Assembly (NCBI GenBank): GCA_021018815.1
Contig: JAITYX010000007.1
Span: 3,349,001 to 3,413,000, forward strand
DNA from: Talinum fruticosum
Taxonomy: Eukaryota > Streptophyta > Magnoliopsida > Caryophyllales > Talinaceae
DNA: 64,000 nt
Reading direction: 5' to 3'
In this document: positions 1 to 12,599 of the stretch, in pieces
Numbering within the stretch: the first letter of the stretch is position 1
Layout of the letters: each line of letters begins with the position of its first letter
Program-made: the position numbers and the translations under genes
Notes under the pieces: model-generated
What the model saw: only the letters and a program-made list of their open reading frames with translations
Told to the model about the DNA's origin: nothing
Databases searched by the model: none

Positions 1-1995
1 TACTAACAGATTAAAAAGATTCTAACTAAACCCTAAAATAATATAAAAATAAAATTAACCGAAGAAGACTAATTTATTTCTAACTTCTAACAAACTCGAC
101 TAAAAAATAACAAAAACGAAAAGAAAAGTAATCTAAAAATTAAAATATTTATTTAGGATTTGAATTGTATATTAGCTCTCATTTATTTTTATGTATATTG
201 ATATGCAATATTATTTTGGGCCTGAAATATAATAATTTTGTCTAACATTATTAGTTTTTCATTGTTGATGGTGTTTTTTGACTTGGTGTCATAAAATTGT
301 ATTAGTTCAAAATATATTTATTATAAGAATTTTAAATTAAAATTAACTGGAACATGTTATAAAAATAATATTTAAAATATTTAACTATCCGATGAAGCAA
401 TTAGTTATTACCTTCATCCTATGTGAAGAATGATTTAATAAACCTTAATAAATCATAAATTAATATAATAAAAATATAACAACTACATATATATATTAAT
501 AATTAAAAATGCCTACAAGATAGAAAATTATGATTCAAATATATTGTGGAATAAAACGTAATGAATAAAAAGTTATTCGTAATTTGTGTACTTTAAGTTT
601 GTAATTTGTGTTATGTTTAAAGGATTGCAAACTTCATATGCCAACTTTTATTAAGCCCATAGGACTTCGAATAAATTCATTTGTTTCAAAATTTTTGCAC
701 AACATACATATCATTTTTTTGTTACAAATGCAGTTTATTTTAGTTTCTTCCTAGCACATCTATCCGTGACTTATTATTGACAAACATATTTAAATCATAT
801 CTTTTACTACTGTAAGTTTTCTAAATTATTAAAAAATGAGTATTTGTCATCAAACATCCCTGCCATCTTGAAATAGAATTTCATGTTACTCTTATTATGT
901 TAATTAATTGAGAGAAAGAGTTGTGTCTCGAGGGAAGCAATTGGTTGTTAATCAAGTAAAACATGTATTTATAAAATCTCAATTGTATCAATATTTTTGC
1001 CCCATTGATTCACTACTAAAATCGCGATCAATTTTGAATATAAGTACAAAACATAGATGATTTTATTACCTTACGCCACAAATTGACCTATCATACCCTT
1101 TAATATGATACAAATTACCTATTATTGTTAAATATATTTGGATCACTTCTATCATTATAATATTTTTTACTATTAATCTCAATATAAGTAGTTATTATAT
1201 GTTTAATTATCTGATGGATAAATCATTGTATTCATCTTATAATTTTAAAAAAATCAGATCCCATTATGGATATATGTATACTTTTTAAGAACTCGTGTAA
1301 TATTTAAGTCAATGATGTTTTAGTAGGTTGGTTGCATATAAATATTTATCTAGGCGTCTATTAAGTTAAATTAGTATTGACTTTGTAAAGAATTATGAGT
1401 TATAAGTTTGATATTTTTTATTGATTTGATGTACTTTGTATTGTAATATTAATTTGTGACATAATGATATTTATTGTCATCTATAGGTCATCTAGTTCAA
1501 TATTTACCAATCATATATTATTCCTTTTTCTACTAATATTTATCTTCCGATACCCAAATATATTGTCACACTATTTCTATAACTGTATGAGTTAGGATTA
1601 TTTAAATTTTTTGATTCTTAAAGGGGTCCGACTTCTTAATATTCCAAATCACGTGTGTAATCTTAAAACCTTGATGATATTTTTTAACATTCTTTTTTAT
1701 TGATTATTTTTCATTATTTATTTATTATTTTAAAATTTAGAATGATTGGAAGATGAATGTGTGATGGGCTCTAATGATTTTTATGTGTTGGGTTCCGATA
1801 ACTTTGATGAGTCACGAAAGCGTTTTCGTTATGAGGGGATAACATGTATAAGAATGTTGTTGAAAGTGAAATTATTCAATAAAATCAAATGATCGAGAAA
1901 AGAAGCTCACAAGTACAACATCGTTGCTTAATTAAATAATTTCTTAAGTTATGCATTGCACAACATTGCTCCGTGCATAGCACGAGTCCGGACTA

Positions 1996-1996
<1 letters not shown>
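1..1996 (+). mobile_element. Helitron-like element, 3' end (left part outside window)
   Basis: The right end has the signature of a plant Helitron 3' terminus: a short hairpin (CGTGC, loop ATA, GCACG; 1972-1984), eight bases, then CTAG at 1993-1996 followed by T. No coding capacity for Rep/helicase is visible, so it is a non-autonomous or decayed copy. The sequence is AT-rich. Positions 241-1200 recur in two pieces at 6,938-8,010, which supports a dispersed repeat family. The 5' TC terminus was not found and may lie outside the window. Confidence 0.65.
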
Positions 1997-2069
<73 letters not shown>

Positions 2070-2081
2070 AAGAAGAAGAAA
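1997..2081. repeat. Compound microsatellite (AAT)n(AAG)n
   Basis: A run of AAT units passes into a run of AAG units. It starts at the base directly after the CTAG terminus of the Helitron-like element, so it marks that element's insertion point. Confidence 0.9.
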
Positions 2082-2286
2082 CATTGACGTATACCCCCAT
2101 CCACCTATTTGGAAATCTTTTTACGAGATCTTCGCCTTTTCATATTCATTTTTACCTAATCCGACCTATGGTTCTATTTATTTATACATTTCATTTCCGG
2201 TGAGAATTGACACGTTAAAAAAAAGAGGTATAATTTTCCGAAGTTGCCCTTTTCATTTGAATTGATGTAATTTAATGAAAATAAAA

Positions 2287-3690
2287 CACTACTATAAGAA
2301 AAATCTTTTACTATAGTTTAAAATGACCCTTTATTATGGTTGAAAGGCGTACTTTATGTGAGTGTAGTAATATATAAGTATCTTTTACTATCGTTCACTT
2401 GGGAGAATTGTAGTAAAATGTCCGGCAAACCAAGCCTATTACTACAATTCTCCCGGAGAACTATAGTAAAAAGTGTCCCCTTTTTTAGTTAGTTTCGACC
2501 CAAATTTTCAAAACATAATATTTGTTTTCAAAATTCATAACAAAAAATATGTTCATCCACAATTCACTAAAAAAAGTAAATTGATATAATATCATAGGAA
2601 TTTGTAGTAAAAATTTTAGAAATTTTGGCATATCCTTGTAATCACGAAAAATTCAAATCATGAGAAAAAAATGGAAACAAATCACCACATAAAGTCAAAC
2701 TTGTTTATTCTAAATTTTTCTATCTATCATAAAATCTTCTCCTCTCCCTGAGTCTCTAAGAGGCAATTTACTCATTTGAGTAATTATAGTTAAGTAAGTT
2801 TACGCTCAAATAATACAAACAATCGCAAAGTTTCAAAAACAAAATAATTTCCTTTAATTCATGACACATAATTTACTAATCCAAAATTCACCAAACATCA
2901 TAGGAAATTTGCATAAATGCATATGAATCTTCAATAAAAATTTCAGTAACTCGTGAACCATCAATGGAGTCACGAAAATTCAAACAGTGAGCAAAAATGG
3001 GGAAAACCCCGAAACATGAGCTTCTTCGCAATCAACTCAAATCCCCATCCCTCTTCTCCTTCAACCATGAATTCGATGTTAATGCCAATTCCAATAACAA
3101 GATAGATCTTAAACAAGAGGACAAATTTTGTAGATAAAAAAATAGAAGAGTAAATATCGTCAACAAAAAGTTGAATCAAAACCCTAATAAAGAGGAAATT
3201 AAATGTTTAGAAATTTATGAAGGAGAAAAGGCTAAGAAATTTATAAGACAAAATCACCAGAGATTTGAATAGAAAATCATAAACAAAATAAAGAGATTTC
3301 CTTAGAAAATCATCGTCAATGAAGCAAGAAGGAATGATGAACACCGATAGCTCTTTCTCTTTCTCGGGGTCGGTATTTAAAGCTAGGTCTAAACAGATCT
3401 ACTGGGAGAAAGGCTGGCGAGAATGGAGAAGATAAAGATGGATATGATGAGTTAGATTGAGAGAGATGAGAATAGATGTGGAGATGAAGATGAGTGAGAG
3501 GCAAATGTAGAGATTTTAAAGAGAGAAAGAGGCAGAGAGAGAAAGACCTAGAAAACGAGGTAAATTAAAACTTATTACTATGGCTGGTCTTTTGCTTGGT
3601 TGAGACACATGTTAAAGAAGTTAACACGCACGTCGTTGCTATGAAATTATTTCCCTTATATAATTTTGTAGCAAATTATTCTCATCACCA
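2287..3690 (+). mobile_element. Possible non-autonomous CACTA-like element
   Basis: The sequence CACTACTATAAGAA at 2287 resembles the terminus of plant CACTA (En/Spm) elements. The next 200 bases contain several copies of a short motif related to TACTATAGT in both orientations, as expected for subterminal repeats, and a related motif recurs near 3,575. No matching inverted right terminus was found, so the right border is a guess. Short open frames inside have no recognisable domains. It could be another kind of repeat. Confidence 0.3.
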
Positions 3691-3702
3691 TAATGGTAGA
3701 AT

Positions 3703-4047
3703 TTGGTTTTTTGGCTCTCTACTTTGAAAATCTCAATCCTTCATACAAGTGATCAACTCATACATTGCGGATTTGACATATTTTCGGTTTTCTCGGGATA
3801 TATCACATTGGTATATGCTTTCAACTCAGGTGCAACAAGGCAAACTCTTTGGCAAGACTTGGATATGCTAACTTCTCAAGTTCATTGCCCTTGGCTAATC
3901 TTAGGTGATTTTAATGTGGTTTTAACCCAAGATAAACGACTCTCTGGAGTTTCGCTGACCAAAGAGAGGTTAATGAATTCCATTCTTGTCTTGCTAAAAA
4001 TGGTCTCAGTGATGCCCCAGCAACAGGACACTTTTTACTTGGTCTAA
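3703..4047 (+). pseudogene. LINE endonuclease domain fragment
   Basis: The translated fragment contains the motif LILGDFNVVLTQDKR, which is the aspartate/asparagine active-site block of the exonuclease-endonuclease-phosphatase fold found at the N-terminus of LINE pol proteins. In the family this enzyme nicks target DNA to prime reverse transcription. Only about 115 codons are open; upstream catalytic blocks are not in frame. Confidence 0.75.
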
Positions 4048-4899
4048 CAGGCAAAAGGGAGATTCTCGAGTCCGGTCTAAGCTAGACGAGGTGCTTGATT
4101 AATCCATGAGTTGTGCAATGACCTTGGAAGATTATAGTGGAGTTTAAGGCTCTTGGTGTTTAAGATCACTATCTAATTGCAATAAACATACAAGATGACT
4201 CTAAGAGTCCCCGAAAATCTTTCAAATACCTCAATAAGTGATCTGACCAAGCCTCATTCAAACAGGTAGTGAAAGATTGCTGGGAGGTGTCCGTTGTAGG
4301 TTGTTTGATGTTTCAGGTGGTTTCAAAACTAAGGACATTGAAAGGCAAATTGAAAGAGCTCCATGGTCTTTACGATAAAGGTATTAGTCTTAAAGTTAAG
4401 CAACTATATAATGAGTTGATTCACATTCAAGATGAACTCCGAGCACAATCCTCATTCCAGCACCTTTAGCAATCCGAAAAGCAAATTTTGGGCGAGATAT
4501 ATGCAGCTAAGGAAATGTGAGGATTCTGTTCTTATACAAAGAGCGAAGGAACAATTTGTGAAACTTGGAGATGAAAATAGTAAATATTTCCATGCGAGTT
4601 ATCAATCGGAGGAGATGCTCAAATACAATTCACGAGTAACCGACCATTATGGAAAGGAAGAAACTACTAAGGCAGGGATAGCATATGCTTTTATCAAGTT
4701 TTCCGCTTCTCTAATGGGCACTTCAAGCAGCAACTCAACCAATAGATAAGTAGTGGATTCTTAATGGACCTCTTGTCACGGACTACCACATCAGCCAACT
4801 GAATGCCCCTTTTTCAAAGGAAGAAATTAAATGATCCCTATTCAGCATGGATGTAAATAAGGCCCAGGGCCTCATGGTTACACAGCAGGATTTTTCAAA

Positions 4900-5700
4900 A
4901 TGCTTGGGACATTATTGATATGGATGTTACACATGCTTTGCTCCAATTCTTTCATAATGAGCAGACTACTCAAGCGACTAAATGCCAACCTGATTACTCT
5001 TGTTCCTAAAAAGGCAAATCCTACTAAGGTAAAGGACTTCAAACCTATTACTCTCTACAATGTTTTATATAAAGTTATTTCCAAATTTTTGGCTTCTAGA
5101 CTACAATGTATCCTACCCGACATAGTTAATTTGAGCCACAGTGCGTTTGTTAAGGGTCGAAATATTACGGACAATATCTTCCTAGCTCATCACTTGGTGA
5201 AACACTATGAAATGAAAACAATTTCACCGAGAGCTATGTTAAAAGTTGACATTCGGAAAGCTTATGATATGGTAAGTTGGACATTCTTGGAGACTATGTT
5301 ATTGAGCTTTGGGTTCCCTAGTAAATTTACTAGGTTGATCATGGCTTGTGCTAGGACTGCAAAGTTTTCTATAAACATAAATAGATAGTCATATGACTAT
5401 TTTTCTATAGTTTGTGGAATGAGACAGAGAGACCCTTTGTCCCCCTATCTATTTATATTGTGTATGGAGGTCCTAACCAGGGGTCTCAACTTGACCCTTC
5501 TTTTGTCCTTTTTCTCATATCACCCCAGACGCGCTAGAATCGAGCTATCACACCTCATCTTTATAGATGATGTGATATTTTTCTCAAGGGGTGATATGCA
5601 AGCTATAAGTGCATTTGGTTATGTTTTTAGAGGTTTTCCAAAATGTCGGGACTATCAACAAATCCTAACAAATCGAACCGTATATTGGATGAGTTAGTGA
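4900..5700 (+). pseudogene. LINE reverse transcriptase fragments
   Basis: Two adjacent open fragments carry classic plant LINE RT blocks: LITLVPKK, DFKPITLYNVLYKVISK, SAFVKGRNITDNIFLAHHLV, and MLKVDIRKAYDMVSW with the first catalytic aspartate. After a stop near 5,386 the frame resumes with GMRQRDPLSPYLFILCMEVL and the catalytic FIDD (normally FADD) at 5560-5571. The interruption and later stops show an inactive copy. Confidence 0.88.
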
Positions 5701-6937
5701 ACTAGAGCAGCAAAGTATACTTTGGAACACAAGATTTTCACTAGGTGCTTTCCCATTCAGGTATCTAGGGATACCTTTATCTACAAAGAGGCTGAGTCAC
5801 AACATGTGTCAACCTTTGATAGATAAAATAAAGGCGAAAATCTCTACATGGTCTACAAATCACCTCTTTTATGCTAGAAGAAGGATATTAATTGATGCAA
5901 TCTTATCGGGTGTGATCACTTTTTGGTCTTAAATTTTTCCTCTACCTCAATATACTATCCATTCTATAGAGGCAATCTGCAGTAGATTCCTATGGAGTGG
6001 GTCGCTAGAGGAAAAAATATGGTCCCGATTAGTTGGAAAAAGGTCTGCCAACCATACCTAAATAGAGGATTAAACTTCAAAGAACTGTTGTCATGGAGTA
6101 AAGCTCTATGTGCAAAGTGGATATGGAAGATTATGTATACTACTTCTATATACACTATTTGGGTTAAAGCTTATATGTTCTCTAGAAAATACATTTTTCA
6201 AGTACAAGCTCGATGTGGTAATGCGTGAGGGTGGAAGAAACTGATTGGTATTAGAGATGATCTCATTCATCTGTTTGGCAAATGAGAGCGGCGTTAAAGC
6301 ATGGATGCAACGAGTAGAGTTTGTATTCTATTAAGGTTGGCTACAGTTTATTCCATACTATAGCGAGATAGAGTGCCTTGGTGGAAGACATTGTGGAAGA
6401 GTTGGGCCTAGGAACGTCACAAAATGATACTATGGTTAGCTTACTTGGGGATATTGACTACAACAGAGTTCCTAAATACTAACTGATTACAAGTAGAAAA
6501 TTCCTGCATGTTTTGTGATGAAATTGGCAAGGATAATTGTGAACATTATTTCTTTTGATGCTCTTACACCTACAGAATATGGGAGGATATACTTAGCTGG
6601 GTTAAAGCTGCAGCAAAGGGGTTGGGCTATGAAGCGAGGATTGAAGTGGTTTGCAAAATATTTTAAAGGAAATTTTCATAGAAGTAAATGGTTGCATACT
6701 TTATTAGCCGGGACAGATTATGAAATCTGGAATGAGCGATGTTCAAGAAAATTCCAAAAGAGTCGAGTGAAAAAATGATAGTAAGACAGATTCAATACAC
6801 CTGTAGCCTTCGGCCGATGCGCATATTGTAAATTGGAGTGACTTAGTAACCTAAACTAATTCACTTCATCACGTACATGTACTTTTGGGAAATCAATGAT
6901 AATTATTTACCTTTTTTCATAAAAATAATAATAATTT

Positions 6938-7405
6938 CCCCTTACATTATTAATTTTTCATTGTTAATGGTGCCTTTTGACATGGTGTCATAAAATTATA
7001 TTAGTTGAAAATATAATTATTATAGGTATTTTCATTAAAATAAATATGAACATGTTATAAAAATAAATTTTAAATATTTGACTATCTGCGGAAGCAATTT
7101 GGCTATTGCTAATATGGATTCATCCTATGCACGAAGTGATGTAATAAAACTTAAGAAATTATGAATTAATATAATAAAAATATAACAACTACATATACAC
7201 TTGATTTTAATAATTGAAAAAATTCTTACAAGAAGAAAGATATGATTCAAATATATTGTGCAATAAGATGTAATGAATAAAATGTTAGGAACTATAATGC
7301 TTTAAGTTCATAATTTGTGGAATTTAAGTTTGTAATTTGTGTATGGTTAAATATATGGAAACTCAATATGCTAAGCCTCGTAGTCGAATAAATTCATTTA
7401 TCTCT
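6938..7405 (+). repeat. Second copy of the 241-690 repeat (direct)
   Basis: This stretch matches 241-690 in the same orientation, including the shared ATGGTGTCATAAAATT-type block (GGTGTCATAAAATTGTATTA in the left copy). It starts right after the LINE tail. No genes are visible in it. Confidence 0.75.
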
Positions 7406-7410
7406 ATATC

Positions 7411-8010
7411 TAGTACTGGAACAATATAATAATTTCTAAAAATTTATGAACTAAGAAATTAAATCTATAACAACTACTTATATTGAGATTAATAATAAAA
7501 AATATTATAATGATAGAAGTGATCCAAATATATTTGACAATAATACGTAATGAGTAAAAAGATGGAATTTATAGCACGAGTAAAGGATATGATAAGTCAA
7601 TTCGCGAGTGTAGAGTAATGAAATCATTTGTATTTTGTACTTGTATTGAAAATTAATAGATATTTTAGTAGTGAATCGATGGCACAAAAATATTGATACA
7701 ATTAAGATTTTATAAATACATATTATTTTACTCGATTAAAAACCAATTGCTTCCCTCAAGACATGACACTCTTCCTCCTAATTAATTAACATAATAAGAG
7801 TAACATGAACTTCTATTTCAAGATGTTAGGGAGGCTCGATGACAAATACTCACCTTTTAATAATTTAGAAAAATTACAATAGTAAAATATATGATATAAA
7901 TATGTTTGTCGATAATAAGTCACTAATAGAAATGTTATGAAGAGATTAAAATAAACTATATTTATAACAAAAGAAAATAATGATCTATACGTTATATAAA
8001 AATTTTGATA
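7411..8010 (-). repeat. Inverted copy of the 690-1250 repeat segment
   Basis: Read on the minus strand, this stretch matches about 1,250 down to 690 of the left Helitron-like copy; for example the block GAGGGAAGCAATTGGTT (near 930) reads on the opposite strand near 7,750. Together with the direct piece just before it, the copy looks like one element with an internal inversion. The short open frames here are chance. Confidence 0.75.
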
Positions 8011-8089
8011 ATCTAAACTCCACTTGTTTCTAATGTAAAAATTTCCAGTGATGTTTTTACATTTTTTTAAAAGGTAAGTACAAAGAACA

Positions 8090-9425
8090 TTAGGTAAGCC
8101 TTCCCTCAAGGATGCTCCCCATGCTATCATCGGTAAGAATACATGAAAACTCTTGCAAGTAAGATGATGTAAAAGTAATTGTAGACCTTATAACACATCC
8201 TAATTTGGGAATACAATCAGATGTTATATTACCCTTTCTGAAAACATGATTAATTAAATAATATGAGAACAACGAAAGCATGTTTCAAATATTATGAACC
8301 AGCCACCGAATCGTCCACGGGATGTAAATGGTACTATGAATTGCCTGAATAACCAACTTATTGTCTCTCTCAACTTGTATGTATGAGAATCCCACATCTA
8401 GTGCTACTTTAATAGCATCTCGCATAGTCATAACATTAGAAACAACTATAGATGCCTTGTACATGAAGATACTGTCTGCCTGAATGAGATCTCCTTTTAC
8501 GTAATTACATAAAACAAACCTATTGAAGAAAAGGTGCCATTAAAATTGATTTTGATGAAGTCACCTGGGGAGTAAACCACCTTACTAAATAGGTGGGCTT
8601 GGATATGGGAATTGAGTGAAAAGGTGTAGATAATGAAATATGGTGAAAAGAATAAGTAGCTTGCTGCCACTCTACCCAATTACGTTTAGCCCGGATGAGT
8701 GAACACATGGGTTTGGGAATCTCATTCTGGAAAACAATGCCATTACGTGACTTCCGGATGCTCCACAACAATACAACAATTCTGGAAATATTGGCCCCTT
8801 GACCAACAAAAAAATCATGTAATGAATCTCTAATCAAAATAGAAGGGTCGGGAATGGATGTTGACGAATCCATCCAGGCTGAATAGCTAAATCCTAAACT
8901 TGACCTACAAAAGGACAAGTGGAAAAAAGGTGCTTTGTATCTTCAATTTGTGATAGACAAGTCTGGGCAAGAAGGGTCTAATTGTATGCCACGTTGCAAT
9001 AAGTTTCCTCCAATAGGTAATGAATATGATAGACTTTCCATAAGAACATTTTAATCTTAGGCATAACATCCAACTTCTAAATCCAATTATACTTCATCAC
9101 TGGTTTATCGGGTTTGAGATTATCATGAGCTTTTCAAGTGACAGATTTAGTAGAAAATTCACCATTCCCAGTACATCTCTAATAAACTTATCCTCTATCT
9201 CTACAAGAGGGATGGGAACAGTTAGAACATAAGGGATAAAAATCTCAAGTAAAAATTGCAAAGGTTTAGTTTCATCCCAATTTATGTCGAAAGAAAGAAA
9301 TACACATACCTTTATTTGAGGATCGGTTTGACTTGAAAGGTCTACTTGCAATAAATCGGCCAAACTAGATTCATGACACCAAGCATCGGTCCAAAAATAA
9401 TTTTTTTTTCCATTCCCTAGTTGTT
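8090..9425 (-). mobile_element. 3' part of a minus-strand LINE (RNase H-like and zinc-finger-like region)
   Basis: Minus-strand fragments show features of the C-terminal part of plant LINE pol: VGNGKK and WTDAW near 9,400 (start of the zf-RVT region), VLLWSIRKSRNGIVF with PKPM and the NWVEWQQA block at 8,640-8,780, then IKINFNGTF (normally NxDG, the first RNase H aspartate replaced by N) near 8,550, and HVFRKGNITSD near 8,240, the end of an RNase H-like domain. Frameshifts are frequent. The upstream EN part of a minus-strand LINE lies at 12.6-13.1 kb, so these may be halves of one element. Confidence 0.75.
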
Positions 9426-9469
9426 ATCTCATGCGTTGACAAATAAATTTGCCGAGTACGTAACATACA

Positions 9470-11950
9470 CTTCCTATGAGACCCGAGAATTTTAAGCGAG
9501 ACTAATTATATAGTTAAATTAAGCTAAGTATTTATAGGTAATTTATTTTATGTGATTATTATGTGCTTATGTGTTTATATAGTTTAATTAATAAAGGTAA
9601 TTGCTCGTTTCGTTGCTATTAAACAAAATAGAAACCCTAGGCGGACTTATATTTAATTATTCCTATTCTACCCCCCAAAAGGGAAAGAGCTAGGTCCGGG
9701 GTAATTAGAGCCAGAAGGATTAGTGTCAAAACAATATGTGTTGGTAGCACCTAATGAGGCCACCGAATAAGGAAAGGAAGAAGCGAGAGGAAAAAGAAAG
9801 AAGGGAGGGGGACCGAATAGAAGCGAGACAGAGCGAGAGAGGGAATCGGGTGAGAGATATAGAGCGAGAGTAAGAGAGCGAGCGAGTGTGAAGGCAAGGA
9901 AAGCGGTCGGAGGCCGGCGAGCTGAATGGCGAATGGAGGGAGGGCGGCGGCAAACGCAGGGTAAGCAACTAGGGGCACGAAGGGGAGGCAAAATCGAGAC
10001 CTCAAGAGGGAAGCGGCGCGAGGGCCGAGAGAGGCAGCCGGTGAGCGCAGGAACCGTGACGAGCGACGACGTCGAGCGCGGAAGAAGACGGCGAAACCAG
10101 GGGCTAGCACCGGGAAAAAGGAAGGAAAGGGAGAAATTGACCCGGACTAATCTGAACCTCAGCCAACCTTTAATCCCCGAACCGAGGTGGGTAGTCTTAT
10201 GCTCTAAACTTATATTAATTTCGAAACCCAAATGGTTTTTGTTGTGAATATTACATGTTTATGCTATGGAATGAAGGTAGGAAGTGGTTAGGGCTGAATG
10301 AGGTTATGAGAAAATCTAATCGAACTGTTGAGCTCGAATTAGAAACCCGAAGGAGTTTAGTAATTGTTTAGGGCTGAGTTGGGGTGCTAGAAGTTTAGAA
10401 TGAGTAAAGTTGCGTAGGTACAAAGAGTAATGTGAAGATCTCAACTAGCACTTAAGGACGAAGAAGTAATGATTTGGGTATAAATTGTGAATTGATGCTT
10501 CAGTTAAACCCTAGAGATTTCCTAAGTTTTAGTGCTTTGGAAGGTAACGATGTGTATTGGGAAACAACGATTTGACTATAAAGGAGGGGTGTGAGCTCAT
10601 CTTGATTAACACGCAATTGAGGTAAAATGACAAGCTGGGAATTGTAAGGTTAAATTGAGTTTAGAATATGTCTAAGTCCTTGAGATTAAATCAAGCTTGA
10701 ATATAAATATAGCAAAAGGAACTTAAGTGATAAAGTGAGATTAAGAGTTATAAGGTTGAATATGGGCAAAAGAAGTTGATTTATAAAGTAGAGACATAAA
10801 ATGAGGAATTGAGGTAAAGACAATGAATTGTGAGAAGTTGAGACGTTTGAATTAGGTGGTATCTACTTATGGTTATTGTGGCTCGGAAAAGAAATTAATC
10901 TTACTAGATTGGTAAATATAGAAAGGTATAGTTGAAAAGGAGCCGAGAACGACTATCCGTGTAGAATTGTGGCTATTTGTGCAAGTGATTGTGCTAAATG
11001 ATGTTCAAAAGTGATTCCGAAAAGATATCCGTATTTTACGCGAATGATCCTTGAATGCAACTTCTTGTTAACCGCCTTTCAAGCGTGATTACGTTTTAAA
11101 GAAGCGAAACTTATTTGAGAAAGCAAATCGGATTTGAGAAACTGAATTTGGAGGATGGTACGTGGTGCTATGCCTTCCATCATGTTAAATCAATTTGAGA
11201 AAACTGTTTGAAGCGGATGCGATGAATAATTATGTGCAAACGTTTTGAATCGACTTGGCTAGGATCGTTTAGCATACCAAAGGGTTCAAACTGGGGTCCT
11301 CATTAGTGAGAATGCCTAGCTAGAAACTTCTAGGGAAGGGTTCTAACAGGGGTCCTGGGGTGGCGGGATGCCCGATCTCGAGACTTCCTAGAAGATAGGT
11401 CCAGGGAGCCTTTGTTCGGGGTCGCGCCCTAGAAATTGTGAAGTGCTAGTTTGAATCCATGAAAGCCCGAAATTTGATTCAGTTCCAAAAGAATTGTTCA
11501 TGAATGTGAAATCGTGCTTTTAAATGATTGAAAAGTTATGATCTTTACGTTGCAATAGATTTCATTGAAAGTATCTAGATTTGTATTACTATGCTTTCGT
11601 CGATTTCATTATTATGAGTAATATGTGTAAAGAGTTTCCATTTTAAGAGTGTGAGACTTCCGAGTGAGCCCATGGTTATTGCTCACCCCCACAAATTTCC
11701 CCTTTTCCCTCCCAGTTGTAGGTACTCCTTGATATGGTTGGCTGGAATGCTCGACTTTGATGGTGATCGTGAGTTGAAGTTGGTTCATGTATTTTCCTGT
11801 TTAGCATGCTGTATATATTCGGTTACTTATGTAAATAGGCAATAATGTATAGTAAGTTGGATGTATGTACGGAATCCCAAACTAGTAGGTCCGACAAGCC
11901 AGAATTTCCTTTCACTCGGCAATTTTGCTCTTAAGCGGTTGTAATGTAGT
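9470..11950 (+). mobile_element. LTR-like sequence without coding capacity
   Basis: A 2.5-kb stretch of moderately GC-rich, non-coding sequence starts with TGAGACCCGAGAATTT near 9,478 and contains a purine-rich block (9,770-10,130), as seen in leader regions of long plant gypsy-type LTRs. The open frames at 9,668-10,247 on both strands are caused by low-complexity GA/CT composition and have no domain signature. The start of this sequence matches, in inverse orientation, 12,540 down to 12,040. Borders are approximate. Confidence 0.4.
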
Positions 11951-12029
11951 CTTCAACTTAGTTTGTACGTTAAATTGTAACTCAGTATGGAATTTAGGTT
12001 TTATGGTTGTGAATATACTCCGGCGTGTG

Positions 12030-12590
12030 GTCGTTGAGCTGTGTACTCCGAGCGTGTGGCTTCAGTATACCTCTTGCGCTCTTTCCCTCCCTCCCTCTCT
12101 CTGCTTCTCTCGCTCCGTTCTCCTTCTCTCCCGCTTCCCTGCCTTTCTTGCTCTCTCGCTTCCCTCTCTCTTTCTCTCCTGGTTTCTCTCTGTCCCGTGG
12201 CCTTTCAGGAACAAGCCACTACGAAGACTACTTTACACTAATCTTCCCATAAATCAAATGTCTAATTCTTCTTCTTCTCTTTTCCCTTTTTCAGTTCTTT
12301 TTCTTTTGCCAAGCATTATAATAAATAAAACCTCCATACGCAGCATAAGCAGTCTCGGGTTTTCATTTAGCTAGTCCAGGCGGAGAATTCAGAGGAAAGG
12401 ATTAATAGGTTTTACTAATAATAGTTACACAAGATGATAATAATTCGCCCAAATATAAATAACGAATATCTAACCACGTAGATAGCCTAGTTACTCGACT
12501 CATTTTAACTAATTAGGGCTAAATAATTAATTTAACTCATATAACTACCTAACCCAAAATCACGAGTCTTATAAAAACTATAGTCGAACA
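12030..12590 (-). mobile_element. Partial LTR-like sequence, inverted relative to 9.5 kb
   Basis: On the minus strand this reads GACTCGTGATTTTGGG, then a TAGTTATATGAGTTAAATTA block, an A-rich stretch and a GA-rich run, in the same order as the start of the 9.5-kb sequence. It is therefore a diverged second copy in opposite orientation. The CT-rich open frames on the plus strand are compositional. Confidence 0.4.
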
Positions 12591-12599
12591 TGAAAAAGA

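Larger units (their letters stand above)
3691..6934 (+). mobile_element. Degraded LINE (non-LTR retrotransposon)
   Basis: Fragments of the plant L1-type second open frame occur in order on the plus strand: endonuclease (about 3,700-4,050), a linker with coiled-coil-like sequence (4,270-4,740), reverse transcriptase (4,900-5,700 and, in broken frames, to about 6,200), and the zinc-finger-like C-terminal region (6,300-6,780). Many stops and frameshifts separate the pieces, so it is dead. It ends in an A/AAT-rich tail near 6,915-6,934, consistent with target-primed insertion. The first open frame is not recognisable. Confidence 0.8.

Noticed and set aside
9668..10247. Long open frames on both strands
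   Set aside because: Purine/pyrimidine-skewed low-complexity sequence gives mirror-image open frames; no motif supports a gene.
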